Part shown: positions 37,667 to 46,296 of the stretch, in pieces
Layout: every line of letters starts with the position of its first letter
Position numbering within the stretch: the stretch's first letter is position 1
NCBI RefSeq assembly: GCF_902497555.1
Contig: NZ_CABVGP010000001.1
Coordinates: 2,646,501-2,710,500 of the forward strand
Reading direction: 5' to 3'
DNA length: 64,000 nucleotides
From: Amycolatopsis camponoti
GTDB taxonomy: Bacteria > Actinomycetota > Actinomycetes > Mycobacteriales > Pseudonocardiaceae
The notes under the pieces: model-generated
Database searches by the model: none
Told to the model about the DNA's origin: nothing
The model's input: the letters and a program-made list of their open reading frames with translations, nothing else
Made by a program: the position numbers and the translations under genes

Positions 37667-37706
37667 CGAACCGGTTCGCCGGTGGTGATCGTCGAACCGG
37701 TTCGAC
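37667..37706. promoter_or_regulatory. Twin LacI-type operators CGAACCGGTTCG
   Basis: CGAACCGGTTCG at 37667-37678 and the longer perfect palindrome GTCGAACCGGTTCGAC at 37691-37706; centres are 26 bp apart, between two and three helical turns. They lie 65-105 bases upstream of the start of the 1207-aa glycosidase. Symmetry around a central CG and the site beside a LacI gene suggest LacI-family operators. Confidence 0.7.
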
Positions 37707-37727
37707 GGTCGGGATTAAGCGCCCATT

Positions 37728-37739
37728 GTGAGCGCTAAC
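37728..37739. promoter_or_regulatory. Imperfect LacI-type site GTGAGCGCTAAC
   Basis: Inverted repeat around the core AGCGCT with one mismatched pair, 22 bases beyond the twin CGAACCGGTTCG sites. The core resembles the GTTAGCGCTAAC/GTGAGCGCTCAC forms used by several LacI-family regulators. It may serve a different regulator from the twin sites. Confidence 0.45.
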
Positions 37740-38199
37740 ACGGACGGATGACAACCCCCGGATCCCGCCGGGGAGAGTTGGCCGGTTCCACGGCCATCGG
37801 GTGACCGGCCACCGGTGGCGCGCGCCGCTGCCTGTCGCGGAACCTCCGCGGGGGAGTGGCCGCGACGCCGCGTGGATCCGTGCGGTTGCCCCGCGAGACG
37901 ACGTTTCGCCGAGGGGCGAAATGTTTCCGGGTCGGTTGACGCTGTTCGCGCGCCGCTGGCAAGTTCGATTCCACGAGGGTGCCGTCACCCGGCCGGGGGA
38001 TGCCGAGGTGGCGATCCGGCACTCTCGCAACTGGGGAGCAGTACCGGGGGAATCCGTGACGGGCGACGACATTTTCTGAGCAGCCGGGGGAATTCGGCCG
38101 AGGTGGTTCGCCCGTACCACATCTTCGTGCTGTTTCTCCGACCTGGCTGCGGCCATTTTCCTTTTGTCGCACGAGAAGCCGAGAGAAAGCGTTGTCTTC

Positions 38200-38889
38200 A
38201 TGAAATTGAGAACCAGGGTGTTCGCTGTCCTCATGTTCGCGTTGTCGGTGGTGCTGGCGGGTGTCACGCCGGCGCCGGCGGCCCCGGCCCAGACTGTGGA
38301 GCTGGCGGCGCCGGCCGGCAGTGGTCTTCCGCCGTATGTCGCGGTGATCAAGCCGGTGTCGGCTGAGCGGCTGGGGTCGAGCTGGCATGAGGGGTGCCCG
38401 GTCGGTCCGGATCAGTTGCGGTTGGTGAGCTTGCCGTTCGTGGGGTTCGACGGTGGGGTGCACCGGGGTGAGCTGGTCGTGAACGCCGATCGTGCGGTCG
38501 AGGTGGCGCGGGTGTTCGCGGATCTGTATTTCGGGCGGTTCCCGATCGAGCGGATGGAGACGGTGGAGAAGTACGACTCCGACGATGATGCGTCGATGGC
38601 GGCGAACAACACGTCGGCGTTCAACTGCCGGGCGATCACGGGGGGTACGGCGTGGTCGAATCACTCGTATGGGCGGGCGATCGACGTGGACACGGTGCAG
38701 AATCCGTACATTTCCGGTAGTGGTGCGGTGTATCCGCCCAATGGTGCGCCGTATGTCGATCGGTCGCAGGCGTTGCCGGGGATGATCCACGCGGGTGATG
38801 TGGCGGAGCGGGCGTTCACGACGCGGGGTTGGACGTGGGGTGGGTCTTGGGACACCCCGATCGATTACCAGCACTTCGAGAAGCCCTGA
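38200..38889 (+). CDS. Secreted M15-family D-Ala-D-Ala carboxypeptidase
   Basis: 229 residues from ATG 38200. Signal peptide about 1-29 (cut near TPAPAAPA). The LAS/M15 zinc site is visible: H155 and D162 in SNHSYGRAID and H225 in DYQHF; NCRAITGGTAWSNHSYG is typical of the VanY/M15 subgroup. Cleaves peptide stems of peptidoglycan outside the cell. Codon use stands out: GGT, GAT, TAT and AAT are common where neighbours use GGC, GAC and TAC, suggesting a different history. It has a long leader and stands alone; a hairpin terminator follows. Confidence 0.88.
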   Translation: MKLRTRVFAVLMFALSVVLAGVTPAPAAPAQTVELAAPAGSGLPPYVAVIKPVSAERLGSSWHEGCPVGPDQLRLVSLPFVGFDGGVHRGELVVNADRAVEVARVFADLYFGRFPIERMETVEKYDSDDDASMAANNTSAFNCRAITGGTAWSNHSYGRAIDVDTVQNPYISGSGAVYPPNGAPYVDRSQALPGMIHAGDVAERAFTTRGWTWGGSWDTPIDYQHFEKP

Positions 38890-38891
38890 CA

Positions 38892-38928
38892 CCGGCCCGG
38901 CTCGCGGCAGACCCACGCCGCGGGCCGG
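38892..38928. terminator. Hairpin terminator after the M15 gene
   Basis: CCGGCCCG (38892-38899) pairs with CGGGCCGG (38921-38928); an inner CGCGGC/GCCGCG pairing is also possible. It starts two bases after the stop and lies between converging genes (M15 + and TetR -). No U-run follows, as usual in actinomycetes. Confidence 0.55.
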
Positions 38929-38990
38929 GCGGTCGGACTTCGCGTGAGCCGGCCGCGTCGAGCAGCGCCGAGCGGGCGCACCACGGCAAC

Positions 38991-39545
38991 TCACGGTCCC
39001 GAACCACTCAGGCCGTGGAGGACGAGGTTCCTGACGGTGTCGGCGACCGTGCCGTCGTCGGTGGGCAGGGCGTGGTTGAGGCCGGCGAGCATGGCGCCCA
39101 CCGCGGCCGCCACCAGTTCGGGGTCGCCGGGCAGTGGTTCGCCGCGGTCACGCCGGTGCTCCAGCTGCCGCCGCAGCGGGGTCGTCCAGCTGGTCAGCTC
39201 GGTGCGGAACCGGCCGGAGGCCGGGGCCGCGGCGATCGCGGACTGCAGCAGGGCGATGGCGGTCGGGCGGTGGGTGCGCAGCGCGGTCCAGCAGGCCGTG
39301 ACGTACTCGCCGATCGGGTCGTCGCCGGCCGCGCGCGCGGCCGGTTCGCCGAGTTCGCCGCGCAGCACCGCGAGGAGCTGCTCCTTGTCGGTGAAGTGGG
39401 TGTAGAAGGAGCCCACGGCGCGCCCGGCCGCGGCGGCGATGTCGGTGATCTTGGTGTCGAGGTAGCCGCGTTCGGCGAACAGGCGTTTCGCCGCGGCCAG
39501 CAGGTCCGTCCGCGTCCGGCTCGCGAGTGCGTCCCGCCGGCCCAT
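38991..39545 (-). CDS. TetR-family regulator
   Basis: 184 residues from ATG 39545, which overlaps the stop of the amidohydrolase gene (TGATG); an upstream extension is arginine- and proline-rich and unlikely. Helix-turn-helix about 10-55: RTDLLAAAKRLFAERGYLD, TKITDIAAAAGRAVGSFYTH. The C-terminal domain is all-helical. Last gene of the operon 44011-38991, so it probably regulates that operon or its own, in addition to the TetR at 44065. Effector unknown. Confidence 0.88.
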   Translation of the reverse strand: MGRRDALASRTRTDLLAAAKRLFAERGYLDTKITDIAAAAGRAVGSFYTHFTDKEQLLAVLRGELGEPAARAAGDDPIGEYVTACWTALRTHRPTAIALLQSAIAAAPASGRFRTELTSWTTPLRRQLEHRRDRGEPLPGDPELVAAAVGAMLAGLNHALPTDDGTVADTVRNLVLHGLSGSGP

Positions 39546-40822
39546 CAGGCGGGGACGTGGGGGAGCAGGTGGGCCGCGGAGTCCCGGAGCTGCGCACGGA
39601 CGGTCCCGAGGTCGACGTCGAGGAGAGCGTGGTCGCGTTTGCGCCACCGGCCGGCGATCATGACCGCTTCGACGTCACCGGCCGCCGCGTACAGCGCGGC
39701 CGCGACCGGATTCGGTCCGGAGCTGTCGAGGACGACGAGGTCGGCCCGCATCCCCGCTTCCAGCCGGCCGACGCGGTCGGCGAGACCGAGCGCTCGAGCG
39801 CCTTCGACCGTCGCCCAGCCCAGTGCCTGCTTGGCGGTGACGGTCGCGGTGAGGGCGAACGAGCCGGTGTCCCGCCGGTGGTCCTCGTGGTCGCGGCCGC
39901 GCTGGTGCGCCAGCGCGATCCGGGCGGCGGACAGCACGTCGGCCGGTGTGACGGCGTCGGTGTCGGTGCCCAGCGACGGTGCGGCGCCGAGCCGGAGCAG
40001 GTCCCCGGTGACGGGGCAGCCGTGGCCTTGGCCGAGCTCGTTTTCGGGCGTGGACGTGATGCTCGCGCCCGCGTCGACCAGGATCTCGAGCCACTGCCCG
40101 GTGAGCCCGGCACCGTGCACGACGTTGGTGGCGGGACCCAGCAGCCCGGCGGCCCGCACCGCCGCCCACGCGGGCCCGGGCGCACCGCCGCTCTGGTGCA
40201 TCGACACCACGAGCCCGCGCTCGGCGGCGGCGCGGAAGTCGGCGACCGCGGCGTCCGGAGTGGACAGTTGCGGGCCGCGGATCGCCATGCCGATGCCGAG
40301 CAGCGGGCCGTCGGGCAGCCGGTCGACCTCACCGACCGGGTGCGCCGCGTCGGCCGCGGAGTACGGGGTGCCGTGCAGGAACACCCCGCGGACGCCCGAC
40401 GCACGGAGGCCGTCGAGCGCGGCGTCGGTGTGCTCCGGGGTGGGGGTGTTGTGGCACCAGTCGCCCACGGTGGTGGTGCCGCGGTCCAGCTGGCTCAGCG
40501 CGCCGGCGAGCGTCCCGATCCGCATGTCCTCGGGGCGGTAGTGCCGGGCCACGGCGCCGTGCATCCGGCCGAGGTAGTCGGCCAGCGTCCAGTCGGCGCC
40601 GGTGCCGCGCAGGGCGGTCTGCCACGTGTGCAGGTGGGCGTTCACCAGACCGGGCATGATGATCCGGCCGGTGACGTCGACGATCTCCGCGCCGGTCGCG
40701 TCGAGTCCGTCGCCGACTGCGGCGATGCTGTCGCCGTCGATGAGGACGTCGGCGGCTTCGGCGTCGGGCCGGTGCGGCGCCATGGTGATGACGTGCGCGC
40801 CGTGCAGCAGGATGCGGCTCAT
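39545..40822 (-). CDS. Amidohydrolase (chlorohydrolase/cytosine-deaminase type)
   Basis: 425 residues from ATG 40822, overlapping the monooxygenase stop (ATGA). Metal site motifs run in order: NAHLH (HxH, about 60-65), SMHQSGG, VVHGAGL and GTDTDAV, matching the TrzA/AtzA-like subtype I amidohydrolases that remove an amino, chloro or alkylamino group from N-heterocycles or guanidino compounds. No signal peptide. In an operon with a class A flavin monooxygenase and two alpha/beta hydrolases, it may deaminate or dechlorinate an aromatic or heteroaromatic intermediate. Substrate unknown. Confidence 0.85.
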   Translation of the reverse strand: MSRILLHGAHVITMAPHRPDAEAADVLIDGDSIAAVGDGLDATGAEIVDVTGRIIMPGLVNAHLHTWQTALRGTGADWTLADYLGRMHGAVARHYRPEDMRIGTLAGALSQLDRGTTTVGDWCHNTPTPEHTDAALDGLRASGVRGVFLHGTPYSAADAAHPVGEVDRLPDGPLLGIGMAIRGPQLSTPDAAVADFRAAAERGLVVSMHQSGGAPGPAWAAVRAAGLLGPATNVVHGAGLTGQWLEILVDAGASITSTPENELGQGHGCPVTGDLLRLGAAPSLGTDTDAVTPADVLSAARIALAHQRGRDHEDHRRDTGSFALTATVTAKQALGWATVEGARALGLADRVGRLEAGMRADLVVLDSSGPNPVAAALYAAAGDVEAVMIAGRWRKRDHALLDVDLGTVRAQLRDSAAHLLPHVPA

Positions 40823-42333
40823 CCGGCCACCGCCGGCGTCATCGCCCGGGCGGCGGCGCGGGTCGATCCGAGGAAGTCCCGGGTGGCGATGTGCCCGAGG
40901 TAGCCGTCCGGCCGGATGAGCAGCAGGGTGTCGCCTTCGATCCCGTAGACCCGGCGGAAGCCGTGCCCGGGATCGGTGGGCGCGTCGACGGCGACGCGGC
41001 GCAGCTGTGCCCCGGCCGCCGGCCAGTCGAGCTCCTTGCTCGCCGCGGCGGCTTCCGGGCCGTAGGCGACCACGGTGAAGTGCGGACCCCGGCAGATGTC
41101 GAACAGGCGCACCGCCGTGCCGTCCGGGGCGAGCAGCCCGGCGTCGGGGGCGCGGTCGCCGATCCGCAGCGTCGTCGTGTGGTCGCCGTCGCCGGGCGCG
41201 AGCGGGCCGCCGCGATACGTCAGCGACAGCTGTTGTTCGTCCTTGCCGCGGCGCAGGCTCGACGGGTCGAGCTTCGCGAGGCCCTCGTACTTCGCGGTGG
41301 ACAGGCCGAGCACGCCCGCGGCGATCGGCAGGCGTTCGGCTTCGTAGCTGTCGAGCAGCCGCGGGTCGGCTCCGGCGAGGACCTGGGCGAGTTTCCAGCC
41401 GAGGTTGTAGGCGTCCTGGATGCCGGTGTTGAGGCCCTGCGCGCCGGCCGGCGTGTGGACGTGCGCGGCGTCGCCGGCGAGGAAGACCCGCCCGCCGCGG
41501 TAGGCCTCCGCCAGGCGGATGTTGGGCCGGAACACCGACCGCCACCGGATGTCGCGCACGGCGAGGCGCCGGTTCCGGGTGTGGGCCCGGATCCGCCGGG
41601 TGATCGCTTCCTCGCCCTCGGGCTGCTCCTCGTCGGGAGCCAGCCGGATCATCCACTGGAACAGGTCGGTGTCCGGCAGCGGGCAGGCACCGGCGAACCG
41701 GCCTTTCACGCCCGGCCAGACGTGCCAGCGGGTGCGCGACAGGCCGTCGGTGACGGCGTCGACGATGAGCATCCGGTCCTGGTCGTGGGTCTCGCCGAGG
41801 AAGCCCAGGCCGAGGTGCTTGCGGACGGCACTCGACCCGCCCTCGGCGCCGACGAGGTAGCGGGCGGTGATCCGTCCGGGGCCGTCGTCGCCGAGCACGG
41901 TGGCGGTGACCGACGTGCCGTCCTGGTCGAACCCGGTGAGTTCCCGGCCGTACTCGACCCGCCCGCCCAGCTGCTCGAGCCGGTCGTGCAGCACGGAGTC
42001 GGTGCGGTACTGGGGCATCAGCCGGGTGTTCGGGTACGGGATGTCGGCGCTGCGTTCGCGGTTGCGGAACATGCGCCACGGAACGGTGACCGGACCCAGG
42101 TGGATGCCCAGGCGGGGGTAGTCGCTGCTGCCGGCGAGGACGTCGTCGAGCGCGCCGAGGTCGTCGAAGACCTCCAGGGTGCGCGGCTGGATGCCCTTGG
42201 CGCGGGAGCCGTCGAAGGAGTGCGGGGCCCGGTCGATGATCCGGACGGCCAGGCCGCGGCGGAGGAGGTCGATCGCCAGGGTGGTGCCGGTCGGGCCGGC
42301 CCCGGCGATCAGGACGTCGAGGGGTTCGTTCAT
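40819..42333 (-). CDS. Class A FAD-dependent aromatic monooxygenase
   Basis: 504 residues. FAD motif 1 IAGAGPTGTTLAIDLLRRG at the N terminus; the DG motif is altered to GAEGGSS (Glu for Asp) near 165; the GD motif VFLAGDAAHVHTP and GLNTGIQDAYNLGWKLA near 280-310 are intact. The C-terminal thioredoxin-like domain (about 390-500) matches phenol-hydroxylase/PheA-TfdB-like proteins. Uses NAD(P)H and oxygen to hydroxylate a phenolic ring. ATG overlaps the upstream hydrolase stop. The core of a short catabolic operon. Confidence 0.9.
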   Translation of the reverse strand: MNEPLDVLIAGAGPTGTTLAIDLLRRGLAVRIIDRAPHSFDGSRAKGIQPRTLEVFDDLGALDDVLAGSSDYPRLGIHLGPVTVPWRMFRNRERSADIPYPNTRLMPQYRTDSVLHDRLEQLGGRVEYGRELTGFDQDGTSVTATVLGDDGPGRITARYLVGAEGGSSAVRKHLGLGFLGETHDQDRMLIVDAVTDGLSRTRWHVWPGVKGRFAGACPLPDTDLFQWMIRLAPDEEQPEGEEAITRRIRAHTRNRRLAVRDIRWRSVFRPNIRLAEAYRGGRVFLAGDAAHVHTPAGAQGLNTGIQDAYNLGWKLAQVLAGADPRLLDSYEAERLPIAAGVLGLSTAKYEGLAKLDPSSLRRGKDEQQLSLTYRGGPLAPGDGDHTTTLRIGDRAPDAGLLAPDGTAVRLFDICRGPHFTVVAYGPEAAAASKELDWPAAGAQLRRVAVDAPTDPGHGFRRVYGIEGDTLLLIRPDGYLGHIATRDFLGSTRAAARAMTPAVAG

Positions 42334-43226
42334 GGTTCGAGCCGATCCGGGTGGGAGACGGCGAACGACGCGAGCAGGTCGCCGACGTCGTCCGGCCGTT
42401 CGAAGGGGGCCATGTGGCCGCAGTGGCCGATGACGTGGGTCTGCCGCGGGCGCAGCAGCCCGGCGACGGTGTCGAGGTGGGTGATGGGGGTGACCTGGTC
42501 GTCGTCGCCCCACACCAGGAGGGTCGGGACGCCGAGCGTGCCTGTCCGCTCGAACAGTTCCTGGCGTTCGTGGAGCGGAAAGTCCTGCAGGGTCTGGAAG
42601 AACGCGTGGAGGGAGCCTTCGTGTCGGTAGGCGTCCCGCACCATCGCGACCAGCTCCGCGGACAGCTCGGGGTCGCGGACGTTGTGCCCGAGGTGCTCCT
42701 CCAGCAGCTTGCGGCCGAAGCGCCGGGCGACGAATCCGGCGACGAAGTCGTTGCGCAGCACCCGTTGTGGCAGCGGACGTCGGCCCAGTCCGGCCGGGCC
42801 GGCGACGGTGAGCGTGGCGACCGCTTCGGGGTACCGGTCGGTGTAGGCCATCGCGACCAGTGCGCCCATCGACGTGCCGACGACGTGCCGCGGCGATGTG
42901 AGGTCCAGCGCCGCGGTCAGCTCGGCCAGCTGCCGGACGAACAACGCTTCGTCGTAGCGGCCCCGGACGCGGTCGGAGTAGCCGCGGCCGTAAGCGCTGC
43001 AGGTCAGGGTGCGCAGGCCGCGGGCGTGCAGCCGGGCGACGAGACCGTCCCAATAGGACAGCGGGATCGTGATGCCGCCGACCAGTACGGCGAGTTCACC
43101 GTTCTCGGGGCCGGTCAGCTCGTAGTGCGTCACGCCGTCGGACAGCGAGACGAAGCTGCCGCGCAGGTCCCGTCGCGTGGTCGCGTCGAGCCGGCGGTCC
43201 TCGTCGGACGCGACGAAGTACTTCAT
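42330..43226 (-). CDS. Alpha/beta hydrolase
   Basis: 298 residues. Nucleophile Ser in VVGTSMGALVAM, acid Asp in LLVWGDDDQVTP, His in IGHCGHMAPFERP. The usual HG oxyanion motif is replaced by LVGGITIPLSYWD. It has a 30-residue N-terminal lead with FVSLSDGVTHYEL. It overlaps the monooxygenase gene by four and is itself overlapped by the second hydrolase. Likely cleaves a ring-opened dienone acid or an ester in the pathway; which one is unknown. Confidence 0.87.
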   Translation of the reverse strand: MKYFVASDEDRRLDATTRRDLRGSFVSLSDGVTHYELTGPENGELAVLVGGITIPLSYWDGLVARLHARGLRTLTCSAYGRGYSDRVRGRYDEALFVRQLAELTAALDLTSPRHVVGTSMGALVAMAYTDRYPEAVATLTVAGPAGLGRRPLPQRVLRNDFVAGFVARRFGRKLLEEHLGHNVRDPELSAELVAMVRDAYRHEGSLHAFFQTLQDFPLHERQELFERTGTLGVPTLLVWGDDDQVTPITHLDTVAGLLRPRQTHVIGHCGHMAPFERPDDVGDLLASFAVSHPDRLEP

Positions 43227-44011
43227 CGCAGGAACTCCGTGATCGCCGCGGCCACCCAGTCCGGGTCTTCTTCCGGGAGCAGGTGCCCGCCGTCGGCGTG
43301 GACGCGCTCCCGGGCGCCGGGGATGTCGCGGGCGAAGTGCTGCCCGTCGACGTCGGCGCTCCGGAGAACCAGCGTGGGAACCGCGATCCGCGGGATTTCG
43401 GCGCTGCGGTCCGGTTGGTCGGTAGTGGCGAAATCGATGAACGCCGAGCGGTTACCCGGGCGGCTCGTCAGGGCGTGCACCCGCTCGACCATGGCGTCGT
43501 CGACGATCGCCGAGTTCGCCCCGACGGCCTCCCGCAGCCCGCGTTCGGTCGCGCCGCGCGGCAGCCAGCGTCGCAGCAGGGGGCGCAGCAACGGGTTCCG
43601 GGCCAGCCGCAGCCCGGCGGGCAGGGTCTTCGCCGGGTAGCCGGTGGCGTTGACCAGCACCAGCCGGTCGACCCGGTCCGGGGCGTCGAGTGCGAGGTTC
43701 CACGCGATGTTGCCGCCCAGCGAGTTCCCCGCCACGGCGAAGCGCGGCAGCCCCAGGGCGGTCATGAAGCGCGCGACCGTCCCGGCGTAGGTCCGGACCC
43801 GGTAGTCGCGGTCGGGCCGGGGTCCCGTCCGCCCGAATCCGGGCAGGTCCGGGCGGATGACGTCGTGGGACGCCGACAACGGCGCCGCCACCCGTTCGAA
43901 GCCCTCCAAGGACGACCCGCTGCCGTGCAGCAGCACCACCGCAGGCCCCTGACCTGCGCGGACGTAGTGAATCCGCAGGCCGTCGACCGAGACTGACTGA
44001 GTGCTCTTCAT
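43223..44011 (-). CDS. Alpha/beta hydrolase (meta-cleavage product hydrolase-like)
   Basis: 262 residues. LLHGSGSSLEGFE oxyanion loop, GNSLGGNIAWNLA nucleophile Ser, Asp in VLRSADVDG and His in HADGGHLLPEEDP. The shape fits MhpC/BphD-type C-C hydrolases or epoxide/ester hydrolases. First gene of the operon 44011-38991; its ATG lies inside the 25-bp palindrome at 44010-44034, so a bound TetR would block both transcription and translation of the operon. Confidence 0.87.
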   Translation of the reverse strand: MKSTQSVSVDGLRIHYVRAGQGPAVVLLHGSGSSLEGFERVAAPLSASHDVIRPDLPGFGRTGPRPDRDYRVRTYAGTVARFMTALGLPRFAVAGNSLGGNIAWNLALDAPDRVDRLVLVNATGYPAKTLPAGLRLARNPLLRPLLRRWLPRGATERGLREAVGANSAIVDDAMVERVHALTSRPGNRSAFIDFATTDQPDRSAEIPRIAVPTLVLRSADVDGQHFARDIPGARERVHADGGHLLPEEDPDWVAAAITEFLR

Positions 44012-44034
44012 AATGGCAACAGTGTTGCCGTTAT
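44010..44034. promoter_or_regulatory. TetR operator, 25-bp near-perfect palindrome
   Basis: Half-sites ATAATGGCAACA (44010-44021) and TGTTGCCGTTAT (44023-44034) flank a central G; 11 of 12 pairs match. It overlaps the start codon of the hydrolase (-) and ends 30 bases before the TetR gene (+). Position and size are those expected for a TetR site controlling divergent genes. Confidence 0.85.
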
Positions 44035-44064
44035 TGCGGCGAGTGTCAACCGGCCGTCATACTC

Positions 44065-44745
44065 ATGGGTGTGACCTCTTCGTCTCCGCCTGCCCCGGCC
44101 GCCCGGCGGTCCCGTGGCCGTCCCGCCGTCCCGCTGGACCGGATCCTCGGCGCGGCGCTGGAACTCGTCGACGAGGAGGGTGCCGAGAACCTGTCGATGC
44201 GGAGCCTCGCGCAGCGCCTCGAATCGGGCACGGCCACGCTCTACCGGCACTTCGGCAACCGGGCGGCCCTGATCGCGCACGTCATCGACCGCGTCTTCGG
44301 TGAGGTCGATCTCGACGGCCGGTCACTGGCGGAGCTGAGCTGGGACCAGGCCTGTCGAGCCGTCGCCCAGGCGATGTTCGACACGCTGGCCCGGCACCGG
44401 AAGATCGCGCCCTTGCTGATCGAGCAGACCCCGACCGGGCCGAACGCGATGGTGCTGCGCGAACGCTGCCTGGCCGTCCTGCTGGACGGCGGGTTCCGGC
44501 CGGACCTCGCCGCGCGCGCGTACGCGACGCTCGCGCGGTACGTCCTCGGCTTCGCGATCCAGCTCGCCGGCGCCGGGAACGACAGCGAGCGCGAGCGGGC
44601 GTCGGCGCACTTCCACGCCGTGCCGGCGGCGGAGTTCCCGGCCACCCGCGCGACGGCGGACTCGTTGCCGGTGCCCCTGGAGGCCGAGTTCGCCTTCGGC
44701 CTGGACCTGATCGTCGACGGCCTGCGTCAGCTGCACGCCCGTTGA
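44065..44745 (+). CDS. TetR-family regulator (C-terminal TetR_C type)
   Basis: 226 residues. A Pro/Ala/Arg lead (RRSRGRPAVP), then helix-turn-helix about 25-70: LDRILGAALELVDEEGAEN, SMRSLAQRLESGTATLYRHF. The C-terminal helical domain is of the longer type. GTG at 44071 is an alternative start. Divergent from the monooxygenase operon with the 25-bp palindrome between, so it is the probable repressor. Converges on the GH44 gene with a 12-base gap. Confidence 0.9.
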   Translation: MGVTSSSPPAPAARRSRGRPAVPLDRILGAALELVDEEGAENLSMRSLAQRLESGTATLYRHFGNRAALIAHVIDRVFGEVDLDGRSLAELSWDQACRAVAQAMFDTLARHRKIAPLLIEQTPTGPNAMVLRERCLAVLLDGGFRPDLAARAYATLARYVLGFAIQLAGAGNDSERERASAHFHAVPAAEFPATRATADSLPVPLEAEFAFGLDLIVDGLRQLHAR

Positions 44746-44757
44746 CGGGCCACCCGG

Positions 44758-46273
44758 TCAGGAGCGGAGCCGCGGCAGCACCAGCAAGGTGATCGAGTTC
44801 GCCGCGTACGTCGACAGCGGGGAGGTCAGCTCGGTGCCCGTCTTGTTGACCACCATGAGGGTCACGGCGCTGTCGCAGCGCCGTAGATCGCGAGCTGCCC
44901 CTGGTCGGTGCCGGCCGCCGAGACGCTGATGTCGCCGAACTTTCCTCCGGCGCCGTCGTAGTCGCGGTACATCCGGAACGCGTAGGCGGCCGGGTCCGTC
45001 GGTTTCGGCTCGCCCCAGATGGTGGCCAGGTCGAGGCCTTCGCGGCCGAAGATGCCGAGGACGTCGGCTTCGGCCAGTGCGCCGTCGATGTCGTCCAGGG
45101 CACCCCAGTCGTATTCGGTGATGGCGGTCTTCGTGCCGGGTTGTACTGCGCGATCCACCGCTTCATCGTGCGGATGAACTGCAGCGGGGGAGCGTTGACG
45201 CCGCTCGGGCCGATCCAGGACTCCTCGACGTAGGACGGGTCCCACAGCGAGCGTGTGGACCGCAGCCGCAGCGCGTCGGCTTCGGGGGTCTTGTCGCCGC
45301 CGATCTGGGGGTAGTAGTGCTGGTCGAAGTAGTCGAGGAGCCGTTTGCCTGCCGCGCCGCTCGCGTCCTTCATGTTCTCGAGGAACCACTGGGACAGGTT
45401 CAGCCCGCCGTGGGCGGCGGCGTCCGCGCCCGGCGCGCACCCGTCCACACCGGACGCGATCCATTCGCGGTAGCCCCACCCGGACGGGCCGAGCACCGCC
45501 GCCCGAGGATCGGCGGACTCGATGGCCGTCGCGGTCGCGGTGCTCTTGCTGCCCAGTTCCTCGTCGGACACCGGCCGGGGGTGCACGTCGAGGTGGGTGG
45601 AGCTCCACAGCACCGGTTCGTTGTCCAGTTCGTAGATCGGGACGCCGCCGTGGGCCGCCGTACCGAACTGGCTGACCAGGTGCGAGACCTCCGCGCCCGC
45701 GAAGGACGCGTCGGCCGGGATCGAGGTGTCGGTGGGCTCGGCCCCGGTGAGGTTCGCGTTGTTCAGCCTGCCGTTGCCGCAGTTGGCGTCCCACTGGTCG
45801 AACGAGTCCTGGGCCGGGAAGCGGGTGGCCGGGAAACCGCAGGCGTGCGGCCACTCCGGCACGTCTTTCGCCACCCAGCCGGACATGGGCACGGTGACCA
45901 CCTGCTTGATCCCGTGGTCCCGGTTGCGCCGGACGTAGGCCTCGAGGGTGTTGTCCGGCCCGGCCACGATGTTCTCGAAGTACCAGTCGCTGCCGGTGTT
46001 GTAGGTGTGGTTCTCGAAGTTGCAGCGGCTGCTGGCGTTGCCGCCCCAGCGCGAGACGGGGGTGCCGAGTTCGGCGACGAGCGCGGGATCGCCGCCGTTC
46101 ATCCCGTAGATGTCGGGGCTGATCGCGTGCCGGGCGGCGAACAGGTCCACGGACAGGCTGAGCCCGGCGGCGGAAGCCGGTTGCGCCGCAACGACTTGTG
46201 CGGTCAGCGGCGCGGCCAGGACGCAGCGGCTCGCGGTGCCCGGCCGTAGGTGACGTCGTCGCTGACCGACCAT
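44758..46273 (-). pseudogene. Secreted GH44 endoglucanase/xyloglucanase, two frameshifts
   Basis: CAGGAG precedes ATG 46273; signal peptide about 1-36. Frame 1 carries the first half, including ISPDIYGMNGGD and the acid/base E219 in YELDNEP. After KRWIAQYNP the sequence shifts to frame 2, which holds the nucleophile in TAITEYDWGALDD and runs to IYGAA. It then shifts to frame 3, which supplies the C terminus SAVTLMVVNKTGTELTSP to the stop at 44758. One missing G near 45137 and one near 44874 restore a normal GH44 protein of about 504 residues. Motifs are intact, so decay is very recent or these are sequence errors. A CebR box lies upstream. Confidence 0.87.
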
Positions 46274-46296
46274 CGTAGACTCCTGGCGTCGACTTC

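Larger units (their letters stand above)
37603..38199. other. 597-base gene-free divergent regulatory region
   Basis: Lies between the GH39-like gene (-) and the M15 peptidase gene (+). The left part holds three palindromes listed separately. The right part (about 37750-38199) has no convincing ORF by codon use and is less GC-rich near 38090-38199. It contains two GGGGGAAT(C/T)C repeats near 38047 and 38086, of no assigned role. The long leader of the peptidase gene could hold an RNA element, but I could not match a known riboswitch. Confidence 0.5.

Noticed and set aside
37740..38199. c-di-AMP (ydaO-type) riboswitch upstream of the M15 peptidase
   Set aside because: Such switches often precede actinobacterial cell-wall hydrolases, but I could not find the conserved core near the CDS; only two GGGGGAAT repeats were seen.
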